From NCBI GenBank assembly GCA_029718625.1, contig CM056378.1, forward strand, positions 64,627,027-64,691,026: a stretch of 64,000 bases of DNA, given 5' to 3'. Numbering within the stretch: position 1 is the first letter of the stretch; every line of letters begins with the position of its first letter. This DNA comes from Synaphobranchus kaupii. Taxonomy: Eukaryota > Chordata > Actinopteri > Anguilliformes > Synaphobranchidae. The position numbers and the translations under genes were made by a program. Below the pieces are notes generated by a model. That model did no database searches and was not told the DNA's origin. It saw only the letters and a list, made by a program, of their open reading frames with translations. Shown here in pieces: positions 55,699 to 64,000 of the stretch.

Positions 55699-58600
55699 AT
55701 AATAATAATAATAATAATAACTTACATTTATATAGCGCCTTTCAAGGGACCCAAGGACGCTTTACAGAATGACTCAAACAAGCAATTAAACAGAAAAGAG
55801 AAAATAAGTAAAGTAAAAGTGACCGGGGATGACAGAACAGCTAAAGACCATAGGCCATAGTGAGCAGATAGGTTTTGAGTGCTTTTTTAAAAGTGTCCAA
55901 GGAAGCAGCGTTGCGGATCTCTGCTGGGAGAGAGTTCCAGAGGGTGGAGGCAGCAGCACTAAATGCTCTGTCCCCAAAAGTCCGGAGGCTGGTATGGGGG
56001 ATGGAAAGCAGACCCGTGTCCGAGGACCGCAGATTCCGAGAGGGGGTGAAGGAGGTCTGAAAGGTACTGGGGGGCAAGGGCATGAAGGGATTTGTAGGTG
56101 AGGAGGAGTATTTTATAGATGATGCGGGACTTAACCGGAAGCCAGTGAAGGTGGATAAGGGTGGGGGTGATGTGCTGCCAGGGCTTGGTGCGGGTTAAGA
56201 CCCTGGCAGCTGAGTTCTGGATGTACTGGAGCCTGTCCAGGGCTTTGCTGGGTACCCCGAACAGAACACCATTACAGTAATCCAGACGGGAGGTGATAAA
56301 GCAGTGAATGAGGGTCTCTGCCACAGAGTCAGAGAGAGAAGGTCGAAGTCTGGAGATGTTTTTGAGATGATAAAAAGCAGATTTAGTGATGGATTTGATA
56401 TGAGATTTGAATGAGAGGTTGGAATCCAAAATAACACCCAGGTTGCGGACTTCAGGGGATGGAGAGATGGAGCAGCCATCCACATCTAGGACGAGATCAC
56501 CAACTTTCCGAAGCAGTGCCTTAGGAGCCACAACCATGAGTTCTGTTTTATTGCTTTTTAGTTTGAGCAGATTGGATGACAACCAGGATCTTATTTTATG
56601 CAGGCAGTTAACAAGTGACTGTGGGGGGAGCTGAGTGGATGGTTTGGTATTGAGATACAACTGTGTGTCGTCAGCATAGCAGTGGAAACTGAGACCGTGG
56701 TGGCGGATGATCTGACCAAGGGGGAGCATGTAGATGGTGAAAAGGAGGGGTCCAAGCACAGAGCCCTGGGGCACGCCTTGGTTGACTGGGGCTGGGGTGG
56801 AACTGGAGTCTCTGATGGTCACAAACTGTTTCCTGTTGGAGAGGTATGACTGGAACCAGGAGAGAGCTACACCAGTGAGACCAACGTATTCAGAAAGACG
56901 GTTGAGGAGGATGGTGTGGGAGACTGTATCGAAAGCTGCAGAGAGGTCCAGGAGAATGAGAATACTGATGAGACCGGAATCAGCGGCGATGAGGAGGTCA
57001 TTAATGATTTTTATGAGGGCAGTTTCCGTGCTGTGGTGTGCTCTGAAGCCAGATTGGAAGGGTTCATGGAGCTCATGGTTTGACATGTGCTGAAGAACTT
57101 GGGCGGCAACTGCTCTTTCCAGGATTTTATTGAGGAAAGGAAGGTTCGAGATCGGTCGGTAATTATTGAGGTCACCTGGGTCCAGGCCTGGCTTCTTGAG
57201 AATGGGGGTGACAGTGGCCATTTTGAAGCTGGAGGGTACTATGCCAGATTCCAGGGAGGTATTGATGATGTCAACCATGATGGGGCACAGGGTAGGTAGG
57301 CATGCCTTGACCAAGGTAGTGGGCATGGAGTCCAAAGGACAGGTGGAGGCCTTGGCTTTGGTGACCAGCTCAACGACCCGGGAAGCATCCACAGGGGAGA
57401 AGGAGGGGAGGCACATTCTGTGGGTGACATGTATGTGGAAGGGAGGGCTGGCAGGCTGCAGTAGCTGTTGGTAAATGGAATCCACTTTGGCCTGGAAGAC
57501 GTCCAGGAACTTGGAGGAGAGGTTGAGGGCATCAGTGGGTTGGGGGGCATCAATGGGGCGGAGTAGACGGTTGATGGTGGAGAACAGCATTCTGGGGTTA
57601 TTTTGCGGGTCGCCAATAAGAGTGGAGTAGTATTGGGTCCTAGCTTTGGAGAGAGCTTCTTTATAGGTCCTCACATGGTCTTTGAAGGCCTCGTGGTGAA
57701 CAATGAGGCCAGATCTTTTAAAGAGCCTCTCTAGTTGGCGACCGGTGGCCTTCATGGAGCGGAGTTCAGTAGTGAACCAAGGGGCAGGATGAGAGAAGGA
57801 GACAGTCCGGGTTTTGAGGGGGGCAAGAAAGTCAAGGCTGAGGGATAAGACTGAATTATAGTGGGCTACCAGACCATCCACCGTGGTGTCATGGGGATCT
57901 GAGGCCAAATGGGTCTCAATGATGTTAGACAGGGCTGGCGCACTCACAGTCTTGATATTCCTGAATGTGATGGTACGTCGAGTGCGCTGCCGAGGCAGGG
58001 GGACAGGAACGGAAAAGTGGATGGCATGATGGTCAGACACAGCTAGGTCAAGGCACTGCAGGTGGGTTGGAGTTGTGCCAGTGGAACACACCAAATCCAG
58101 TGTGTGACCTTTGGTGTGGGTGGGACCTTTAACGTGTTGAGTGATATTGAAGCAGTCCAGGAGCGACAGGAATTCAGCAGCGAATGTGCAGCTGCTGTTG
58201 TCCACGTGGATATTGAAGTCACCTAACATGAGCGTAGAAGGAGACATGGAGCAGACAGAGGTGAGTAGTTCAGATAGCTCAGACAGGAAGGAAGTGGAGG
58301 CTTTTGGGGGGCGATAGACAAGGATCACTTGGAGATGTGAAGGCCCAGCCAGTGTGAAAACAACACACTCAAATGAGGTGACATTAGGCACTGGAAGTTC
58401 TTTCACCAGTATATCAGCTCGATGTATAACAGCCAGCCCACCACCCCGGCCAATCGAGCGAGGCTTCTGGTTTTACACATAGCCCGGAGGAGTGGCTTGA
58501 TTGAGTGCCAAAAAGACCTGCTGATTTTGCCATGTCTCAGTTAAACATAAGAAATCAATTTTACGGTCTGTAATGATGTCATGTATAAGTAATGATTTAT

Positions 58601-59446
58601 TGTTTAGGGAACGAGTATTCAATAGCATGAACGTTGCAGCCTTGTTTATGGATGCTGATGCAGGCGGTGTGAGAAGAACTACACTGTCAACACAGACTAG
58701 TGGCCTCAGAGTGACGGCGCGCACGGGTGGTTTGTAGTGATGACGTCGTCGCAGTGCGACGGAGCGCCGGTCGGAGATAACAGAAGGAATAGCGTTGTCC
58801 AAGTAAACAAACTTATGTCGGGAGCCCCTGTGCACATAGCGGGGGCGACGCAGGAGTTGGAGGGATTTAATGACAGCAAGGCAGTTTGGAATGATGAAAC
58901 AGCTGACGTTCCGGAGTTCCAGTGTTGAATATTTAAGGAACATCATATCAGCAACGGAGGAGCAGCAGCTAGCTAAGCTGCCGATAACACAAATCAGAGG
59001 CACCTGGCCTTTGATCCACAGCAATTTCTGAAGTGAAAACAGAGCAGTAATGGTACAGGTAGTCCTGGTAGCGTGGCAAATAGTAATCCAGTCGATGTTA
59101 CTGGAGTAGGACATCCACAGCTTATTTGAAAGTAGAAAATCCACAGTTCGTTGAAAGCGCCGGTGGATCGCTAGGAAGCTAGCAGGCTAACAGCTGGTAG
59201 TAGGTGAGTACGAAGCCACAGTTGTACAGTCGAAACAGTATGATCCAGATAGTCCTGATAGCGTGGCAGAAAAAATAAAATAAGAAAAAAATAACAATAA
59301 TAATCCAGTGGCAGAAAGTAATCAAGAAAGTAGACCAGAGATCACAGCTATCCCCACTTGTATAAGGGTAATGTTAATATTGTTAACTCGGGTTGAGAAG
59401 CGGCGACATACACGCCAGCGTCCTCTCAACACCGGAGGAGCGAGGG
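55699..59446 (-). mobile_element. L2-type LINE, nearly intact
   Basis: Minus-strand element with a 5' leader (59446..59145), one long EN-RT ORF (59144..55841 with two lesions) and a short 3' end agcgctatataaatgtaag followed by an ATT repeat (55699..55721). It is inserted cleanly into the promoter-like repeat. No ORF1 precedes the long ORF, so the 5' end may be truncated. Confidence 0.92.
55841..59144 (-). pseudogene. L2 ORF2: endonuclease plus reverse transcriptase, two lesions
   Basis: From the start at 59144 a 223-codon frame with FMLLNTRSLNNKSLLIHDII and LCLTETW stops at a TAA at 58473..58475. The same frame then continues unbroken (58406..55959, 815 aa): VILVYRPP, MLGDFNIHVD and SDHHAIHFSV (endonuclease), then RT blocks PISNLPFLNKILERAVAAQV, LLDLSAAFDTVSHTILLNRL, NQGVPQGSVLGPLLFTIYML and CYADDTQLYL (catalytic YADD about 56660). 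Near 56040 a small deletion shifts the phase; the usual C-terminus (RNLRSSDTGLL ... RAFSAAASTLWNSLP) then lies in frame 55841..56083. Total length and motif order are those of fish L2 ORF2. Confidence 0.93.
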
Positions 59447-59654
59447 CGAGCTACGCCCGAGCTATAAAAGCGAATCTCAGCGGTTGATCTCACCGTTTTC
59501 TATATAGCTTGGTGGTTGATCTGCGTGGATGGAGAGGAGATAGGAGAGAGAGAGAGCGATATATATAGCTAGCTTACAGTTTAGCTATTTTGAATATTCA
59601 AGTAAGTTATAGTAACCTATTATTAGTAGCTTGATAATCCCTAGTTTTTCAGTC
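59447..59654 (+). promoter_or_regulatory. Promoter-like repeat, copy 2, second part
   Basis: Continues copy 2 after the L2 insertion: ggagcgagggcg, then a TATA motif tataaaa (59463..59469), cgaatctcagcggttgatct and the GA-rich leader-like stretch, ending at the Tc1 at 59657. It includes a roughly 35-bp local partial repeat (gttgatctcaccg.../gttgatctgcgtgg). Confidence 0.65.
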
Positions 59655-59940
59655 TACAACCCTTGGCAAAAATTATGGAATCACACAGAGGATGTTCACA
59701 CAGCTTTTTTAGTTGGTAGCAAATAAACAAATCACAGATATGACACAAAACAATTTTTGTTTAATAGCTGAAGATTCTGGCATTGTGAAACATACCTCAA
59801 ACATTATTTTAATCAATGCCATATTTCTTTCCAGATCAAGAAGAGGAAAAAATTATGGAATCACCTTGTAATTTGCATTTCTAAAACAAATACCGGCACA
59901 AGTCTAAAAATGCTAATTAGTCTGCAGTTAAAAGAGAGTG

Positions 59941-60310
59941 CTTACAGACATTACATTACAATTATTTGGCAGACGCTTTTATCCAAGGCAACGTACAATC
60001 ATTACATTATTACATTATAGGCATTTAGCAGACGCTCTTATCCAGAGCGACTTACACAACTTCTTATTACATTTATCCATTTATACAGCTGGATATATAC
60101 TGAAGCAATTCAGGTTAAGTACCTTGCTCAAGGGTACAACGGCAGTGTCCTACCTGGGAATCGAACCTGCAACCTTTCGGTTACAAGTCCAGTTCCTTAA
60201 CCGTTATACTACACTGCCGCCCACAGTGCATAGTCATTGACGCGACTACAAAGCAGATCCGACAAAGCACAACTTTCTCACAGCGTAGGAGCTATCCCTA
60301 GTAATGAACA
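59941..60310 (-). repeat. SINE family B copy, interrupted by SINE family A
   Basis: The tail (acattacattacaattattt at 59950) and body (agtgcatagtcattgacgcg, 60226 onward) match 43364..43490. A family A SINE is inserted between them at 60001..60222. Both are on the minus strand inside the Tc1. Confidence 0.75.
60001..60222 (-). repeat. tRNA-derived SINE (family A), copy 2
   Basis: Closely matches 53981..54200: minus-strand head gggcggcagtgtagtataac, B box ggttcgattcc, and tail ctctggataagagcgtctgc with TGTAA-like repeats at 60001..60020. Nested in SINE B, which is nested in Tc1. Confidence 0.9.
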
Positions 60311-60384
60311 TGAATAGTACACACAGTCAGCTATACATTCTGAACTATAAAATAACCAAAAAAAAAGCTGTTGGACTTGGCTAA

Positions 60385-61090
60385 TTGAAAGGAAACATGG
60401 CCCCAACAAGAGAGTTATCAACTGAAACAATGGAAAGGATTATAAAACTCCTTCAAGAAGGAAATACAACACGGAGTGTGGCAAAAGATGTTAGTTGTTC
60501 CCAGTCAGCTGTGTCTAAAATTTGGTGCAAGTATAAACAAAATATGAAGGATGAAAGTGATTGGACGAAATGATTGGATGAAAGTGATATTCAGTGATGA
60601 ATCACAAATCTGCACTGGCCAAGGAGATGATGCTGGAACTTTTGTCTAGTGCCGTTCTAATGAAACAAAGATGACTGCCTGAAGAAAACAATAACATTTC
60701 CCCAGTCATTTATGATATGGGGTTGCATGTCAGGTAAAGGACCAGGGGAGATTGCAATCATTACCTCAACAGTCAATGCACAGGCGTACATTGAAATTTT
60801 GGACAGTTTTCTCATTCCATCGATAGAAAATAGGTTTGGTGATGAAGTCATTTTTCAGGATGATAATGCATCTTGCCACAGAGGAAAGAGTGTTCAAGCT
60901 TTTCTTCAGGAAAGGCATATCAACTCAATGACATGGCCAGCAAACAGTCCAGATCTCAATCCGATCTGAAAATTTATGGTGGAAATTGAAAAAATTGGTC
61001 CATGACAAGGCTCCATCCTGCAAAGCTGATCTGTCAACCGCTATTCGAGTTGGAACCAGCTTGATGGAGAATATTGTTTTTCATTAGTGA
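60385..61090 (+). pseudogene. Tc1 transposase remnant
   Basis: The N-terminal frame (60385..60573) begins MKGNMAPTRELSTETMERII with an HTH (SVAKDVSCSQSAVSKIWCKY). It is followed directly by a WKVIFSDESQ block (about 60580), showing that about 80 codons between are deleted. The frame 60712..60969 has MIWGCMSGKGPGEIAIIT, FQDDNASCHRGKSV (second D) and NSPDLNPI; the following E is in another phase (ENLWWKLKKL, about 60968). Several lesions; dead copy. Confidence 0.85.
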
Positions 61091-61316
61091 AGTCCACGCC
61101 TCAAAGAATTCAGGTCGTCATAAAAGCCCGAGAAGTACTAATTGTGATTTTCTTTGTTGATGATTCCATAGTTTTTTCCTCTACTTGATCTGGAAGAAAT
61201 ATGCCATTAATTAAAATAATTACATTTAATTTGTTTGAGGTATGTTTCACAAAGCCAAAATGTTCAGCTATTAAACAATTTTTTTGTGTCATATCTGTGA
61301 TGTTTATTTGCTACCT

Positions 61317-61579
61317 CAGAGGTGCGCTCAAATTCAGCAAACAGAGCCGAACGTGCGTGGCAAACATGTTTTCTTTGAACGGTTAAATTTGAACGGCTTT
61401 TTAAGAACGTTCCAAATTGTTTGCATTACCGGTATCTTCAACTGAAATCTCCATCTGGGAACACATTTCCCTCAGTCCAGCGTCCATTTTTGTTTGCCGA
61501 CGAACACAAAGCTAACGGAAAAAAGTTTGAAATAGTTTGCAAACGTTAGCCTTGTTTGCTGAATTTGAACGCACCTCTG
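61317..61579. mobile_element. MITE with CAGAGGTGCG ends
   Basis: The left end cagaggtgcgctcaaattca and the right end, reversed, cagaggtgcgttcaaattca give about 27 bp of inverted repeat. Flanks do not form a duplication; the left flank is Tc1 and the right flank is not, so an adjoining deletion followed. hAT-like ends (inference). Confidence 0.75.
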
Positions 61580-62203
61580 GTCTTCATTCAATTGAGTGCC
61601 AAACTTATATGATGATGGGAGCCAGCAGAATATACTTCCTGGACACTTACTAAATTGAATAAATATTACACACATTTACACGCGTAAACTGTGTAATATT
61701 GCTTCGGTATTTCTTTTGCAATATTGAATATTCTGCCCCAGTGTTGCGTGCGCACCTCAACTGTGACGTTGCTGAGAAACCGGTCTATATACCTAGCAGC
61801 CACAATTTTAATATTTCCACTCGTTCTCCTGTTTTTCATCCCTCCATTTTTCCCATAGATTGCCATTCATTTTCAAAATTTGACATATTGACCCCAAAAC
61901 AGTTTTGTTTTGTCTGTCCCATGCCCAAATACAGTGCTTGTATACAGCTTTTGGAAATTTCCACTCGTTCTCCTGTTTTTGTCATTTTTATCCCTCCATT
62001 TTCCTCAGACTCCCATTCATTTCTCCCATAGGCCGTCTATCTATGATCCAGAAGTCTCGAAAATGCTCACAAATACGGAAGAAATTACAACACGACTTCT
62101 GAGGCCTATGCACTCTAGCAGAATAATATGCTTTCATTGTACCACTTTCCATGCATTATGCAAATAGTACCTCAACTCACCTCTCTGATTGGCTATTATA
62201 AAT
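61580..62203. other. Intronic DNA with a local direct duplication
   Basis: The block cactcgttctcctgtttt with following tcatccctccattttcccatag-like sequence occurs at about 61817..61870 and 61961..62030. No gene; the frames at 61699..62167 are this duplication read through. Confidence 0.6.
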
Positions 62204-62819
62204 ACCTAGCAACCACCTAGTAACACCTTAGCAACCACCTACTACACCCTAGAAACCACCTAACAACTGGCTAGTAACCACCTCGTATCACCCTAGGAAC
62301 CAGCTACTACACCCTAGCAACTACCCAGTAAGACCCTAGCAACCACATAGTAAAACACTAGCAATCGCCTGGTAAGACCCTAGCAACCACCTAGTAATAC
62401 CATGGTAACCATCTACTACACCCTAGCAACCACTTAGCAACTGGCTAGTAACCACCTCATATCACCCTAGCAACCAGCTACTACACCCTAGCAACTACCC
62501 AGTAAGACCCGAGCAACCACCGAGCAATCCCCTAGTAACACCCCATTAACCAACAGGGACTCTAGCAACCAACAAGACCATAGCAACCACCTACAAAGAC
62601 CTTAGCAACTACCTAGTAAGACCCTAGCAACCACATATTAAAACCTTAGCAATCGCCTGGTAAGACCATAGCAACCACCTAGTAACACCTTAGCAACCAC
62701 CTAGTATCACCCTAGCAACCACCAAGCAATCCGCTAGTAACACCCTATTAACTAACAGGGACCCTAGCAACAAACAAGACAGACCACAGCAACCACCTAG
62801 AAAGACCATAGCAACCACA
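62204..62819. repeat. Minisatellite, (cctagcaaccacctagtaaca)n-like
   Basis: About 610 bp of degenerate tandem units near 20 bp, built on CTAGCAACCAC and CTAGTAACACC/AAGACC. Higher-order repetition is visible: the segment from about 62262 (aactggctagtaaccacctc) recurs about 62436. Not CRISPR: there are no fixed-length unique spacers and the units are degenerate. Confidence 0.93.
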
Positions 62820-64000
62820 TCTTCATCCATTTTGAAATATTTCATACAATTAATGGTATATTCCACTTAATTTAAACTGTTTTAAAGTCAATAAGAATTA
62901 TTATTAATGGATGGGTAAAGCTTGTGCGTTTTCTACTCGTTCATGGTTTTTAATAGAACTTGTATTCATCCAGTTCCATTCAGCTTTCAGTTCATATAGC
63001 CTCTTTCAGTTCAACTTCAGCATGCTCATAATACATGCCATTGATAACAATATCTATTGTTTGTTGTGTAATGTCTAATTTCTATTCCCAAAATATAGTG
63101 TTCTGTCCTTTGCTTTTTCAAGCCAACTTGAAGTTTGTGTTCAAACTTATATCATCAATTGTCTTTCTGTAGGGAAGACCTGTTCTGAAACTTCATGTAG
63201 TACCACACAGGACAATGCATGAATATACATCACAGTATACAGTGAAAAGTTCAATAACATGCAAACTCAGTTTCTTCAGAAAATCTAAATCTAGTTTTAA
63301 TTGGAATTTAGAATCTATGGGCTCCAAAAAATGCTCATTGTGCTTATTTTAATGCTGAATCAAAGTCTATAAATAAAGTGACTTATTTATACTTTATACA
63401 CAATTGTATTTATGTTAACGCATTGTATTTTCTGGGCTAAATCTTAACGAAGTTTCTGTCTCCCAAACACAGACTTGACAGAAAAACACAAACATGTAGG
63501 GGTTGAATGGTTATTTTAAACTGTTGGCCTTTTGTCTCAGATAACTCTTGAACAAGAATTTGCACGTTAATTAATTTATTTTTGTAATGTGTTCATGGTT
63601 GATCTATATAAATAAAATACATACACAATGCCGGGTAAATTAATAAAACAATGTAAAATTTAAAAGTTTCCCACTTAATGGATTTTTCCTTTTACCTCCT
63701 CTAACACTGTGGTACTCTCAGCTTGAATTTAGCTTATTTAGCATGGCCATATTTGGTCAAAACACATTCAAAAGTAGTGAACAACTAACACTTCCAGAGG
63801 GAAATAAATTCACCCCGCAGATTTTCCTCCTGAAACACCCCAGTCGATTCGGTCTGGGCTCAGTGATAAAACGGCTGAGATATTGACAGCCGAAATTGAG
63901 TAATTCCAAATGAATCAGATGCAGAAAGGTGGATTTCGACACCCACCATCACGTATGGTTCTGAAAAGTGTTTTAGGGATAAGAAAGGAATAAGATTAGC
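62820..64000. other. sars1 intron, nothing recognised
   Basis: AT-rich with no identified element. The minus-strand frame 63757..63942 has no recognisable domain, and I see no sars1 exon here. Confidence 0.4.

Larger units (their letters stand above)
59657..61316 (+). mobile_element. Tc1-type transposon, 3' end lost, with nested SINEs
   Basis: The left end caacccttggcaaaaattat follows TA at 59655..59656. An inner direct repeat (gaaaaaattatggaatcacc, 59845) gives IR/DR form. The right inverted repeat is partly present (tgatgattccatagtttttt near 61155 and gaggtatgtttcacaaagcc 61238) but breaks off at 61316, so the terminal repeat is missing. SINEs occupy 59941..60310. Confidence 0.87.

Noticed and set aside
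56734..57474. Plus-strand ORFs of about 100-120 aa
   Set aside because: Antisense shadows of the L2 ORF2 on the minus strand.
62204..62819. Possible CRISPR-like array
   Set aside because: Units are degenerate and contiguous with no constant repeat plus unique spacer pattern; the context is a vertebrate intron.

Overview
The window is teleost fish nuclear DNA. It lies inside one large host gene on the minus strand, and almost everything else is layered transposable elements. Two short exons with canonical splice sites encode consecutive pieces of cytosolic seryl-tRNA synthetase (sars1): 54325..54395, and further downstream in transcription 27839..27919. Together they cover the N-terminal tRNA-binding arm, equivalent to human residues about 46-96. 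The intron between them is 26.4 kb. The flanking introns run off both ends of the window, at least 27.8 kb at the low end and at least 9.6 kb at the high end. No other sars1 exon was recognised. The transposon families (L2 and L1 LINEs, Tc1 elements with IR/DR ends, many hATs, a Gmr1-type Gypsy, tRNA SINEs with an L2-like tail) and the recurring AACGTTA/GCTAGC words fit a ray-finned fish. The species cannot be fixed from sequence alone.

Layout. 1-5.9 kb: a hAT-like element with a long internal palindrome (1529..3113), small MITEs and unassigned intron. 6-11.4 kb: an L1 3' end, a hAT MITE, half of a palindromic Tc1 element and a promoter-like repeat. 11.5-19.3 kb: a minus-strand LINE with an SGNH-esterase ORF1 and an EN-RT ORF2. 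It is split by a 3.7-kb hAT element, which is itself split by a 2.6-kb TTAA-flanked foldback element. 20.2-26.1 kb: a truncated Gmr1-like Gypsy with integrase before reverse transcriptase, flanked by two copies of a repeat. 27.8 kb: a sars1 exon. 29-33.3 kb: an L1 LINE carrying a nearly intact Tc1. 34.4-36.1 kb: two nested TTAA elements. 37-38.2 kb: a palindromic Tc1 derivative. 39.1-40.6 kb: a hAT MITE. 42.5-48.8 kb: a full-length hAT encoding a ZBED-like transposase, inserted in the B box of a tRNA-derived SINE and broken by further insertions. 49.4-51.9 kb: a decayed Tc1 and a hAT MITE with a smaller MITE inside. 54 kb: a SINE and a sars1 exon. 55.4-59.7 kb: a second copy of the promoter-like repeat, split by an almost intact L2 LINE. 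59.7-61.3 kb: a Tc1 with two nested SINEs. 62.2-62.8 kb: a minisatellite. The remainder is plain intron.

How it works together: sars1 is the only host gene I can support. No autonomous element looks fully intact, but several are only one or two lesions away (Tc1 at 29.4 kb, L2 at 55.7 kb). Perfect 8-bp, TTAA and TA target duplications allow much of the insertion order to be read directly.
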